The notes beneath the pieces are model-generated. The model was not told where the DNA came from. It worked only from the letters and a program-made list of their open reading frames with translations, and did no database searches. The position numbers were made by a program, and so were the translations under genes. DNA of 64,000 bases. It comes from CAYSCW01 sp964429795 (lineage in GTDB: Bacteria; Acidobacteriota; Aminicenantia; Aminicenantales; Aminicenantaceae). Location: positions 202,556-266,555 of the forward strand of contig CAYSCW010000001.1 in the NCBI GenBank assembly GCA_964429795.1, written 5' to 3'. Positions 34,466-43,411 of the stretch are shown here, piece after piece (within the stretch, counting starts at the first letter, position 1; each line of letters opens with the position of its first letter).

Positions 34466-35005
34466 CTATTCTTTTTCCTCACCGATCTTAAAATCTAGGC
34501 AAGAGATAAGATATTCACCGGTCGATTTCACAGTATGTTTCAAGTTATAGATCTCTTCATCCATGGGAGACTCAATCCTTACCAGCACGCTCTCAAGAGA
34601 AGCTTCGGGAATGTCGAATGCGGGGAGTCGAGTCAAAGGCCTCATCTCGTTTGATTGAGGCACTTTGAGTAAGATGATGCCCAGGGCGATAGCGATAATC
34701 AACAAAGCCGTGGCAGCGACGGGAACCAGGATGGCTTTGCGGGGAGGAACTGTTCGTGGCTCCGGTTTTTTATCTAAAGACGATATAATCTTTTCATCGA
34801 CTCGCTTGTTAAAGCTCTTGATTAAATCAAGCTTGTCATGATCAAGCCGCTCTCTCAGCGATTCGCAGAACCGGGCGAATTCTCGACACGAGGCACAACG
34901 GCGGATGTGGTGTTTCACCAATCGGGCTATCGGCTTTCCTGAATCCAACGCTTGAGATATTTGCCATTTATAGAGAGAACAAAACATTTCTCGTCTCCTC
35001 TTCAT
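34466..35005 (-). CDS. Anti-sigma factor with zinc-finger domain
   Basis: 179 residues. The N-terminal zinc motif is HHIRRCASCREF, then an amphipathic stretch, one membrane helix at ~94-113 (VPVAATALLIIAIALGIILL) and a ~65-residue periplasmic part. The start overlaps the sigma stop as ATGA (35002-35005), so synthesis of the two is coupled. The stop may be premature, because the same frame continues open for another 66 codons. Confidence 0.8.
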   Translation of the reverse strand: MKRRREMFCSLYKWQISQALDSGKPIARLVKHHIRRCASCREFARFCESLRERLDHDKLDLIKSFNKRVDEKIISSLDKKPEPRTVPPRKAILVPVAATALLIIAIALGIILLKVPQSNEMRPLTRLPAFDIPEASLESVLVRIESPMDEEIYNLKHTVKSTGEYLISCLDFKIGEEKE

Positions 35006-35604
35006 AGGAATGAAAGTTTATGTTCAACAGGCTCCGGCCCCGCCAGTTTTTCATATGTGGCAGATTTGCTCAGCATTTTAGCCAAGTTCAGGCGAGCCCG
35101 ATGAAGAAGAACACGAACAGAGATTTGCGTTTTTTTTATCACTTTTGCGACTTCTTTTACGGACATGTCTTCCCCGTAATGGAGCCAGAGAGCTTCATAT
35201 TCTATTGGTTTTAACCTTCTTGCCAAATTCCAAATATTCCGTGATTCTTCCTTCTGGATGAGAACCTCCTGCGGGTCGGGCAGAGGGGATATCGATACAG
35301 TATGTGATCGGGTAGCTTTTTTTGTGCGGTGATGGCTGATGGCTGACCGGATAGCTATTGTATAGAGCCAGGTGGAGAATTTCCTCTCCGGTTCGAAGCG
35401 GTCGATGTTCAGGAAGGCTTTGAGAAAAGTCTCTTGGATCAGGTCCTCAATGTCCTGATTAGTGGCCGCTTTATGGCGGAGGAAAAAAAAGAGCCTGGGA
35501 CTGTATCTGTGTATCAGCTCCTCAAATGAAGCACGGGATCCGGCCGCTACCTTTAAAGCCAGCTTCTCGTCGGATAATTGATTGCATTGTGAGGCGTCAT
35601 TCAT
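35002..35604 (-). CDS. ECF-type RNA polymerase sigma factor
   Basis: 200 residues. Region 2 is FEELIHRYSPRLFFFLRHKA, IEDLIQETFLKAFLNIDRF and STWLYTIAIRSAISHHR; region 4 is LKPIEYEALWLHYGEDMSVK and VRVLLHRARLNLAKML. Paired with the overlapping anti-sigma gene downstream, and preceded 41 bases upstream by an exported protein gene that probably belongs to the same transcript. Confidence 0.9.
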   Translation of the reverse strand: MNDASQCNQLSDEKLALKVAAGSRASFEELIHRYSPRLFFFLRHKAATNQDIEDLIQETFLKAFLNIDRFEPERKFSTWLYTIAIRSAISHHRTKKATRSHTVSISPLPDPQEVLIQKEESRNIWNLARRLKPIEYEALWLHYGEDMSVKEVAKVIKKTQISVRVLLHRARLNLAKMLSKSATYEKLAGPEPVEHKLSFL

Positions 35605-35645
35605 TGGAACGTTTGCTTTTTCTTCTAATTTAACTGATTCACATA

Positions 35646-36590
35646 CTAAGTCAATGGCTCGAATCCTTCCGGAATAAAAAGCCCGGGAATTTTTCTTTTT
35701 CCTAAAGTCATTTCCACCAAATCTACTGTAGGATAGATCAATTCGAGCTGGACGTTTTTGTCTTTGGTGGTTACTTTTATGCTTTTCGATAATCTCAGTT
35801 TAGAATCCTTTTCTTCTTGATGCATATTCACCATGGCAATAAGTCCTCTTAAAATTTGCTCCATCTGCTCTGCATCTTCAAGGGACTTAACATCAAAATT
35901 GAGCTTTAAGGCGAGATTTTCCTGTTTTTCCATGATAGAAAAAACAGCTTTACCCATTTTTTTCAGGATGACGGGCTTTTTGCGACTTTTTGTTATCGAG
36001 GAAATATCTCCAACCGCAGCCATCAGGAAGGCATCAGGAGGAATCTCATTGAGAGATGATATCAGAGGGGAAGAGGTGATATTCTTTTTCTTTCCAGAGA
36101 TGACATCCAGAGATGTTTTAACAGCTTCTTCATCCTCGGAGAGCAGGATGAGCTGGTCGCTGGCAAAGGTCCCGAAATCGTTGCCATCCCAGTTATAGAT
36201 AATGTGTTTGCCGTGGGGGATTTCGCGGTAGGATGTTTCCTTCTTGAGAAGGTTGAGGAGATAGTTTCGATCAAATTTTCCTGATATGCAGACCACCGCT
36301 TTCTTATCTCCTGTTCCTTTACCGTAAATAGTGATTCCTTTAACATCTTTCAAGAGATCAACTTTGTATTTTCTGGCAAATTTTTCGCTTTTTTTCTTGA
36401 TTCTTAAGGCACCTTCTTCCTTCATTATTGTGCCGTTAAGTTGAGTGGAGATGTACTTTTCCATGTCAAAATGAATTACCCACTCCGTATCGGCAGGGAT
36501 AATGGACTTCTGAAGGGATGTCCCCCTGATGGCAGGTGCTAAGATCAGGGCTAACAGGATAGCCACCAGAATGATGATTGTCTTTTTCAT
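35646..36590 (-). CDS. Exported protein of unknown function, first gene of a sigma/anti-sigma operon
   Basis: 314 residues with a clear signal peptide or anchor (TIIILVAILLALILAPAIRG). The body alternates predicted beta strands and helices (PADTEWVIHFDMEKYIS; VKGITIYGKGTGDKKAVVCI; IIYNWDGNDFGTFASDQLIL), ending FIPEGFEPLT. The repeated short domain-like units recall periplasmic proteins that sit ahead of ECF sigma genes in related genomes, but I cannot name a family. Placement suggests it either senses for, or is controlled by, the sigma factor encoded 41 bases downstream. Confidence 0.65.
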   Translation of the reverse strand: MKKTIIILVAILLALILAPAIRGTSLQKSIIPADTEWVIHFDMEKYISTQLNGTIMKEEGALRIKKKSEKFARKYKVDLLKDVKGITIYGKGTGDKKAVVCISGKFDRNYLLNLLKKETSYREIPHGKHIIYNWDGNDFGTFASDQLILLSEDEEAVKTSLDVISGKKKNITSSPLISSLNEIPPDAFLMAAVGDISSITKSRKKPVILKKMGKAVFSIMEKQENLALKLNFDVKSLEDAEQMEQILRGLIAMVNMHQEEKDSKLRLSKSIKVTTKDKNVQLELIYPTVDLVEMTLGKRKIPGLFIPEGFEPLT

Positions 36591-36826
36591 ATCGATTCTC
36601 CTTTAATGATATAATTTTGTTCCTTCTCAATGACTGAGATGGATTAGCTTTTTCACCCTTTTATACGCAGCAGTTTGGAAAATGTTACCAATATTCCCGG
36701 ATTTTCTTGATGTGATGATTTAAAGAGTAAAAGTGTTTTAATATGGTCAAACTGTTCATGCCGCAGGACAAGTAAGATTGACCATCGTCATTCCCTGTGT
36801 TATATGTGTTTTAAGGCGTTCATCGG

Positions 36827-39565
36827 ATGACCATTATCAGTATATTGCTCTACCTTGCTGGTTTATGGCTTCTTTTGATGTTTTCTTCGTTCTTTTCCGG
36901 CTCTGAGACGGCCCTGACTGCTCTCACCAAAACACAGATCCAGAGGATACGGGAGGATAGAAAGAAGAGCAGTGCAGCCATCATCAAATTCTTAGATGAA
37001 CCTCAACGGTTGTTTATCACTGTGCTTTTCGGCAACACCCTGGTGAACATGGCTTTTGTCAGTATCACCGGATCGCTCATCTATGTCCAGTTGTTTAAGG
37101 GAGGAAACGCTGGACTTGCTTATATTGTGGCCATAATGACACAAACAGTGTTGCTTTTGTTATTCGGTGAAATAACGCCCAAGACCTATGCTATACAGCA
37201 ATCAGAGAGGTTTTCGAGAACAGTGGCACGGCCGCTATGGTTCTTCTCGCACCTCATTTATCCATTCAGGAGAGCTCTGCGGATTCTTACAGATTTTCTG
37301 CTTCCTCTATTCGGAGTACACTCTGTTATCGATAAGACTCCTATCACCAGTGATGAAATCAGGGCTATTGTGAAGGCAACCGAAGAATATGGAGCTCTTG
37401 ATAAGGAAGAAGGCGAGATCATTCATAATATCTTCGATCTCCATGATATCACCGCTAAAGAAGCCATGGTCCCCCGGACCGAAATGGTCTGTGTAGAGGT
37501 ATCGAAGACAATCCAGGAAGTATTCAACATGACCAAGGAGGTCGGCCATTCACGACTTCCCGTTTACAGGAAGAAAATTGACAGCATTTGCGGCATTTTT
37601 TATGTCAAAGACATGCCGCGCTGGAAGGGATTGAAGATAGAAAGCCTGGGGGGAAGAAGGGTTGAGCAGCTCACAATAGAGGAATTCCTCTCCAACAGTG
37701 AAATGCTTAACGAGATGAATCCGGGAAATGTAAACACCCTCATACAGCAGCCATTTTTTATCTTTGAGACCAAGAAGATAGGCGGGTTGATGCGGGAGAT
37801 AACAAGAGAAAAAAAACAGATGGCGATCCTTCTGGATGAGTATGGCGGCGTCTCCGGGCTAATCACTGTGGAGGATATCGTTGAGGAGGTGCTGGGTGAA
37901 ATTTTCGATGAATATGACACAGTCTCAGAGCTGACGATAACGCGCGACCCAAGTGATCCTTCCAGGGTATTGATTCCTGGTTTTGTCAGCATTCGCAGTG
38001 TCAATAAGTGCCTGAAGTGTAAACTCGATGTATCTGTGGCCGACACCATCGGCGGATATATGGTTAGACTTTTTGGCTCGATTCCAGATAAAGGGGATGT
38101 CGTTGCCGATAGAGCAAAAGGTTTAGAATTTGAAGTTTTCCAGATGGATGGTAAGCGGATTGGTTTGCTAAGATTACGCCGTATCAGGGACAAACAGAAC
38201 AAGAAAACAAGATCGGTTAACCCGGCTTTTCTTTTTTTGCTTTTGCTGGGAATCTTTTCCATGGGAGCATCTACAGGGGGAAATGTTCCCCTGGCAGATA
38301 GCTGGTTTCCTGTGTTGGCTTTTTCGTTCGTGTTCATCTTTGCGCTTATTCTGGTAGCCTTTTATGCTGGTTCTGAGACAGCGATCGTTTCTGCCTCCAA
38401 AGCGAAAATCGATATTTTGGCCCAAAAGAATAACCGCCACGCTCTGGTCATTAAAAAGCTGTGGCAGGAACCGGACAAGATGCTAGGAATTGTGCTTGCA
38501 GGTACGAATCTGATGGCGGCAGCGGCAGGGGCAGCCGGACTTCGCCTTGCCGGTTACGCTTTTCCCGGTCGTGAAGGATTACAGGAGTTCGTCAATACCA
38601 TTGTCATGACTTTTCTCATTCTCGTGTTTTGCGAAATAATCCCCAAGACGACCTTCCGTGCCAAGGCTGACTCCCTCGCCCTGCGCAGTGCACCAGGACT
38701 TCAAATTTCAGAGTTCCTCTTGCGTCCGCTCGTTTATCTAATGACAAAGATCACAAACTATATCGTCAGGATCGCTGGCAGGGAGGATAGCAAGGAAAGG
38801 TTGCGCAGTATGAGGGAGGAACTCAGACTCCTGGCAAGGATGGGAGCCAAAGAAGGCGCGCTCAAAAAGGAGCAGATCCGAATGATTTATAGTGTGTTGG
38901 ATCTGGAAACCGTTACCCTGGAGAAGGTCATGACGCCACTGGTAGATATTGTCGCCCTTCCTAAAGAGACAAGTCTTGATGATTTTTATAAAATAATTTC
39001 CGAGACGGGCTTCTCGAGAATACCTGTCTATGAAGAGCGGGTTGATAACATCGTCGGAGTGGTCAATGTCCTTGATGTCCTCTATTCTGAAAAAACAGTC
39101 ACCACTATCGCTCCTTTCGTCAGAAGAGACATCCGTCATGAACCCGAATCAAGAAGGGTCTATCCTCTTTTGAGAGAGCTTAAGAGCAGCCAGAACCCTA
39201 TGGTATTTGTGGTAGACGAGTATGGCGGAATTATTGGATTGGTCACTATTGAGGACTTGATTGAAGAGATTCTCGGTGATATCCGAGATGAGAAAGACAG
39301 AGAGGTTGAAGGAGTCATTCATCGGATAAGCGACAGGATTATCGAGTGTGATGGGAAAACAGAGATTCAATCGATCAATAAGTTTTATGGCATGTTGATT
39401 CCTGTTGGCGACTACAACACTATTGCCGGCTATGTCATCTCTCTGATGGAGAGAATTCCCAAACGAGGTGAGTTTATTGAGACAGACAGGTTGAAGGTTG
39501 TTGTCTTGGACGCTGATTCCAGGAGTATTCGCAGAGTAAGAATTCAAAAGAAACAGGACAGATAG
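36827..39565 (+). CDS. Tandem CNNM/CorC (HlyC/CorC) transporter-like protein
   Basis: 912 residues, about twice the normal family length. Half one: CNNM/DUF21 membrane domain with FFSGSETALTALTKTQI and FGEITPKTYA, a CBS pair (MVPRTEMVCVEV; LLDEYGGVSGLITVEDIVEE) and a CorC_HlyC domain (VADTIGGYMVRLFGSIPDKG). Half two starts near residue 490 with the same order: FYAGSETAIVSASKAKI, FCEIIPKTTF, CBS (VMTPLVDIVALPKE; FVVDEYGGIIGLVTIEDLIE) and CorC_HlyC (TIAGYVISLMERIPKRGEF). Single-copy relatives dimerise and are linked to Mg2+ or other cation handling, so the fusion gives a covalent dimer. No frameshift is seen, and both halves keep their motifs. Confidence 0.9.
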   Translation: MTIISILLYLAGLWLLLMFSSFFSGSETALTALTKTQIQRIREDRKKSSAAIIKFLDEPQRLFITVLFGNTLVNMAFVSITGSLIYVQLFKGGNAGLAYIVAIMTQTVLLLLFGEITPKTYAIQQSERFSRTVARPLWFFSHLIYPFRRALRILTDFLLPLFGVHSVIDKTPITSDEIRAIVKATEEYGALDKEEGEIIHNIFDLHDITAKEAMVPRTEMVCVEVSKTIQEVFNMTKEVGHSRLPVYRKKIDSICGIFYVKDMPRWKGLKIESLGGRRVEQLTIEEFLSNSEMLNEMNPGNVNTLIQQPFFIFETKKIGGLMREITREKKQMAILLDEYGGVSGLITVEDIVEEVLGEIFDEYDTVSELTITRDPSDPSRVLIPGFVSIRSVNKCLKCKLDVSVADTIGGYMVRLFGSIPDKGDVVADRAKGLEFEVFQMDGKRIGLLRLRRIRDKQNKKTRSVNPAFLFLLLLGIFSMGASTGGNVPLADSWFPVLAFSFVFIFALILVAFYAGSETAIVSASKAKIDILAQKNNRHALVIKKLWQEPDKMLGIVLAGTNLMAAAAGAAGLRLAGYAFPGREGLQEFVNTIVMTFLILVFCEIIPKTTFRAKADSLALRSAPGLQISEFLLRPLVYLMTKITNYIVRIAGREDSKERLRSMREELRLLARMGAKEGALKKEQIRMIYSVLDLETVTLEKVMTPLVDIVALPKETSLDDFYKIISETGFSRIPVYEERVDNIVGVVNVLDVLYSEKTVTTIAPFVRRDIRHEPESRRVYPLLRELKSSQNPMVFVVDEYGGIIGLVTIEDLIEEILGDIRDEKDREVEGVIHRISDRIIECDGKTEIQSINKFYGMLIPVGDYNTIAGYVISLMERIPKRGEFIETDRLKVVVLDADSRSIRRVRIQKKQDR

Positions 39566-39799
39566 ACCTCAGCAATGATAAGGATTAGCTTTTTGCGATA
39601 GTCTCCGATTTTTCACCTGACAACATCTTGCGGCAGGCATATCAATGACAAAATAGCGGGTCAATCCTGAAAAAATGAAGGAAATGCCGCTTTTCTGTGA
39701 GCGGAGTGTCCGCAAAACCAGCATTTCTTCTTTCTGTCCCTCCTGATTTGACATCATATTTTTTATTTACTATAAAATTAGCAAAAGAAAGGAGGAACC

Positions 39800-40837
39800 A
39801 TGAGGAAAAAAGCATTATCCGTTTTTTCTGCTCATTTATTGATTTTCACGCTCATCTTTTTTCAGATCTCCTATGAAATTGTCATGGCTTCACATCAGCC
39901 TGCCAGAGAAAAACCCACAGCTTCAGCCGTGTCCAGGACAGGAGACTTCTCACTTGGAGTAGCCTTGTCTCCCGAGGGAGGAGCTGGCAATGAAGTAATG
40001 GATATCGATGTAGCGGGCAATGCCCGGAGTCTTGTAGTCGGTCTAGGGGGGGTGTCCCTGGCCCAAAATCCGGACGGGGTCACGCTTCGTGTGTTAGATC
40101 CCCAGGGACGGGCGGCTGAATCGGTTGTGAGACCTCTTCAGGTCGACAAAGCGCTGGAATCCCAGATGAACAGCTGGGCGAAAAATGTCATCGGAAAGGA
40201 AAAGTTCTCGGCGGACCTTTTGACCGAAGCCAAAGTCAACGAATTGATGACAAAATACCCGCTCAACCCACAGCTAAAGAACAGAGCGCAAGCTGTTGTC
40301 AATGCCGTCCAGACAACGCCGAATTTGGGGGTTATCGGACGGGACGAAAAAGGAATGGTCAGGAATGTCGTCATCTTTAATCCCACACCCGGAAAGTGGA
40401 AAGTCGAAGTTAATGCAAAGCCAAATGCCAAGCCTTTTCAAGCAATCGCCACCTCTGTCCCCAGAGCCGGAATGCCTCAGAATATCGAGCCTGCAGGACG
40501 AGAGATCGTCGACAGGCTGAACAGAGATCTGCCGCGCTTTCAAAGAGAGGCCATTAAATGGGGTTGCAATAAGTGCTGCTGGTGTGAAAACCTGGTCGGG
40601 TTCGGCATCTGTTTCGCCATCGCCACATACATCTGTACCGGAGGGTATGTCACCGCCGGCATTCTGCTCTCTGCCGCATTCTGGAAAATGGGGGGAATGG
40701 CGATTTCCTATGTGGCTTTATCCTTGTTCCTGGCTTCCAAAGTGCCGACTCCGCCCAACAGTGTGTGGGATGTCATTCAAGGCTGGATCATGGATTCGCT
40801 GATAAGATATGCCTGCAAGCTGGCCCGCTGCTGTTGA
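39800..40837 (+). CDS. Exported precursor with a Cys-rich C-terminal domain (candidate halocin C8-like bacteriocin)
   Basis: 345 residues with an excellent ribosome site (AAAGGAGG). Signal peptide at 1-30 (LLIFTLIFFQISYEIVMA). Residues ~45-250 form a predicted beta-rich and then helical pro-region without any cysteine. The last 90 residues contain all nine cysteines (256, 259, 260, 262, 271, 279, 339, 344, 345): a WGCNKCCWCENLVGFGICF cluster, a Gly/Ala-rich hydrophobic core (GGYVTAGILLSAAFWKMGG) and a final YACKLARCC. The plan (secreted, long pro-part, compact Cys-rich hydrophobic end) resembles halocin C8 precursors, in which the pro-part acts as immunity protein. This is inference from overall pattern, not a proven match. 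An exported HExxH peptidase is encoded next door. Confidence 0.6.
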   Translation: MRKKALSVFSAHLLIFTLIFFQISYEIVMASHQPAREKPTASAVSRTGDFSLGVALSPEGGAGNEVMDIDVAGNARSLVVGLGGVSLAQNPDGVTLRVLDPQGRAAESVVRPLQVDKALESQMNSWAKNVIGKEKFSADLLTEAKVNELMTKYPLNPQLKNRAQAVVNAVQTTPNLGVIGRDEKGMVRNVVIFNPTPGKWKVEVNAKPNAKPFQAIATSVPRAGMPQNIEPAGREIVDRLNRDLPRFQREAIKWGCNKCCWCENLVGFGICFAIATYICTGGYVTAGILLSAAFWKMGGMAISYVALSLFLASKVPTPPNSVWDVIQGWIMDSLIRYACKLARCC

Positions 40838-40950
40838 TAATAACTGAGTCAATAACATAAAGCCGATAAAAAATCTCATGGTGAGCGGAGCGCAGTGACC
40901 CCTGCTTTGTTACAACGCGTTCGCTGGCGGAGGACTACCGAAGAACAGTT

Positions 40951-41742
40951 GTGAATAGAACGGATTCATACTCCCGCTTTTTTCTTGGTGTTGTCGGTGT
41001 TTCCTTCTTATTATTTTATTTTTTCTCTGTCACCTGCTCCTGGAAACGCTCTGAAAAAAGAGTGACAGAGGGGATTTTTCAGATCAAGCTCAGCATAAAA
41101 CATGCAACCTCCGGCCAGATCAAGCGGATAAGGGAATGGACTGCGGAGGGCTGGCGTGGTTACTTGGCGCTCGGGTATGAGAACCCTTTAAAAAAGGGAG
41201 AAAAAATCGAGATCCAGGTAAAAGGGTCGTTCCTCCTTTCGAACTTTACTGAGATCGGTGAAGATCATTTTTGTATCTATCTTGCTGAGACGATAGGCCG
41301 CAATGCGCGGGATGCGGACCGCGAGAAAACACAGATAGCCCATGAACTTTTCCATGTGTTCCAGGCCCGGTTGTTCTGGCCTGAGGACGAGATCCGGACT
41401 GAACTCGGCTGGCTTTTTGAAGGGACAGCCCTTTACGAAGCGGCGAAAGTCATGAATTACTTGAAAGTTCTTGAAGACTTCCCCTACCGGAGTGACCAGT
41501 CTTTGTTTAGAAATGACTACGGGGCCGCCCGGTTCTGGCTGTTTATTGAGACAGAATACGGAGGTAATACCGTCCGGAAGGTATGGGAAAACCTGGCTGC
41601 GGAAAGGCCTCAGACGAGTCCGGATGTCATGGCTTCCGTAAAAAAAACAATTCTTATGTGCACAAATACCTCTTTTGATCGAGTTCTGGAAGATTTTTTA
41701 AGAAGCATGAAGCCGGCCGAGGAGGCCCTGCCAGCGAGGTGA
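40951..41742 (+). CDS. Exported zinc metallopeptidase (HExxH, gluzincin-like)
   Basis: 263 residues from a GTG at 40951. The N-terminal hydrophobic segment is FLGVVGVSFLLFYFFSVTCS, with a weak lipobox-like cysteine at 29. The zinc motif is His131-Glu132-x-x-His135 (IAHELFHVFQARL) and the third ligand is probably Glu157 in GWLFEGTALYEA, the spacing seen in gluzincins. I cannot assign a MEROPS family. It follows the Cys-rich precursor gene by 113 bases on the same strand, so a role in processing that precursor is conceivable but unproven. Confidence 0.7.
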   Translation: MNRTDSYSRFFLGVVGVSFLLFYFFSVTCSWKRSEKRVTEGIFQIKLSIKHATSGQIKRIREWTAEGWRGYLALGYENPLKKGEKIEIQVKGSFLLSNFTEIGEDHFCIYLAETIGRNARDADREKTQIAHELFHVFQARLFWPEDEIRTELGWLFEGTALYEAAKVMNYLKVLEDFPYRSDQSLFRNDYGAARFWLFIETEYGGNTVRKVWENLAAERPQTSPDVMASVKKTILMCTNTSFDRVLEDFLRSMKPAEEALPAR

Positions 41743-41752
41743 AAGAGTAGCT

Positions 41753-42406
41753 ATGGAGTGGGGAAAAGTCGTCCCAAGCATTATGGCATTCCTGACAGCC
41801 TTTTTACTCCCTTTTGTTCTTTCCAGAAGAAAAAAGGGAGGTCCCAAGAAGCTTATAAAGTTCCGTCAACATCTTCTAGGAATCGGGATAAAGTTCGTTG
41901 AATTGGATAAAGACAGCGAGCAGGCAAAGCTTGGAACCAAATTTTCCAAGGGACAGAAATCTGAAGGTGCTTTTACTTTAGAGGGTAGAAACATTGATCT
42001 TATTATTATTACCAGCGTGTCCAGCCAATATGGAGTTAATCATTTCATTGAATATTTAGTAAAAAGCAACCTTAATCTGATAGAAGACTATGTTAGGAAA
42101 ACGAAGATGGTGAAAAAGAGAAGCTCATTTTTTGGAAGAGAGGTGGTGAATATATCTTGGAAGGGAGATAAACATCTGGCTCAAAGACTCAACCTGGATT
42201 ACGAAATTAAGTATAAGTTATTGCAGGCTAATAAAGAAAAATTCAAAGGCGGCATCCTGATCATACCTGAGCCTAAACATGGGTATACTCGAATAAAGAC
42301 AAATTATAATCTTCCTTCTCCAATGATTTTCGATGCAATTGATTCTATTGCGAGATATATCAAATCCGGATGGATAGAGACCGTCGCCTCACTTCCAAAC
42401 ATGTGA
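41753..42406 (+). CDS. Membrane-anchored protein of unknown function
   Basis: 217 residues, starting 10 bases after the metallopeptidase stop, so the two are probably co-transcribed. One N-terminal membrane helix (VVPSIMAFLTAFLLPFVLS) is followed by a basic stop-transfer (RRKKGG), which places the ~180-residue remainder in the cytoplasm. That part is mixed alpha/beta (NIDLIIITSVSSQYGVNHFI; FKGGILIIPEPKHGYTRIKT). Not recognised. Confidence 0.65.
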   Translation: MEWGKVVPSIMAFLTAFLLPFVLSRRKKGGPKKLIKFRQHLLGIGIKFVELDKDSEQAKLGTKFSKGQKSEGAFTLEGRNIDLIIITSVSSQYGVNHFIEYLVKSNLNLIEDYVRKTKMVKKRSSFFGREVVNISWKGDKHLAQRLNLDYEIKYKLLQANKEKFKGGILIIPEPKHGYTRIKTNYNLPSPMIFDAIDSIARYIKSGWIETVASLPNM

Positions 42407-42408
42407 AA

Positions 42409-42780
42409 CTACCTGTTTAGATTCATATTCAGAGCTGTCATAAAATCACGGACCGTCTTCTTTCCATGTCCACCCAGATCGATATGCTCTTTCTGTAAGA
42501 CCCTACAATCAACACGGACTTTTCCATTCATTTCTTTGATCATGATTGACAACCGTGGTGGAGAACTCTCAAAAACACGCATTCCGCTTTCAGCCGAGAT
42601 AAATCCAGCAGCTTTATCCACACTGTCTATCGTAAAATCAATATCATTGACGGCCTTTAGGGATGCCTCCCATACTTCATCAAAACCATGATTGTCTAAA
42701 AAAGTCATGTCCTGATTGATGATTTGCTGGGTACAGGATAAAAATGCCAAAACCAGTGATGCCAACAAAAACTTTTTCAT
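42409..42780 (-). CDS. Small predicted lipoprotein
   Basis: 123 residues. GAGGAGG precedes the ATG, and the leader ends in a lipobox (LAFLSC). The mature part (FDEVWEASLKAVNDIDFTID; AGFISAESGMRVF) has the alternating pattern of small periplasmic or outer-membrane lipoproteins related to BamC/DUF3568-like folds. This is inference. It ends convergently with the previous gene, with two bases between the stops. Confidence 0.7.
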   Translation of the reverse strand: MKKFLLASLVLAFLSCTQQIINQDMTFLDNHGFDEVWEASLKAVNDIDFTIDSVDKAAGFISAESGMRVFESSPPRLSIMIKEMNGKVRVDCRVLQKEHIDLGGHGKKTVRDFMTALNMNLNR

Positions 42781-43411
42781 AGTATCCTCCTCTGATTAAC
42801 TCATAATCTCAATCCATCTTTACCACATAAACTAAAGAGCAAAAAATGTGCCATTTAGAATATCAGGGTTATTTCTAAGTTCTGTGGTTTTTTCTCTGTC
42901 CTCTTTGAATTACAGATGAAAAAAATGAGGACATATTTCAGCATCAATTTTTTTGCTTCCTTCTAGGAAATATGACTGAAATTTGATATGCGAAAAGGTT
43001 TTGCATAATTAAGTTGAATGAAAGTTTTTACTGGAATGTTTCCTGATCTGTCTCGAATTGGCACAATTTTTGCTCAATAAATCATGAATGCAACATACTC
43101 ATCTGCATAAAAGGAGAGTATATGAAACATTGCCTCTCTGTTGTCTTGGATTTTTTATCCTTGGATCATATATCGCAGACGATTTATGCTGTAAAGAAAA
43201 TAGGCGGACACTGCAGAATGAAGCCGGCTTCATAACCACCGAATCCATAACCTTTGATTAAAAAAGTTGTGTTTTATCCTTGTGAGATGGGCAAGATCTT
43301 ATGAAAGAGAACAAAGGGGAAAATATTGTCGAAGGAAATTATCCAGATGAAAGAAACATCTTCTGGATTTTGAAGATAAGGATTATAATTAATGTAAGAA
43401 GGAGGTCATAA
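42781..43411. other. Intergenic region between divergent genes
   Basis: 631 bases. Apart from the possible broken small gene at 43122-43261 there is no coding signal. A TATAAT at 43384-43389 lies shortly ahead of the AAGGAGG ribosome site of the TPR gene, but no -35 at the right distance is convincing. Confidence 0.4.
43122..43261 (+). pseudogene. Possible small exported peptide gene, frameshifted
   Basis: AAGGAG stands six bases before an ATG at 43122. The first frame gives only 37 codons. If it changes frame near the T-run at 43153-43158, it continues as a hydrophobic leader (FFILGSYIADDLCC) and a polar tail (NEAGFITTESITFD) to a TAA at 43259-43261, which looks more like a secreted small protein. 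Weak evidence: only the ribosome site and the leader-like segment support it. Confidence 0.25.
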
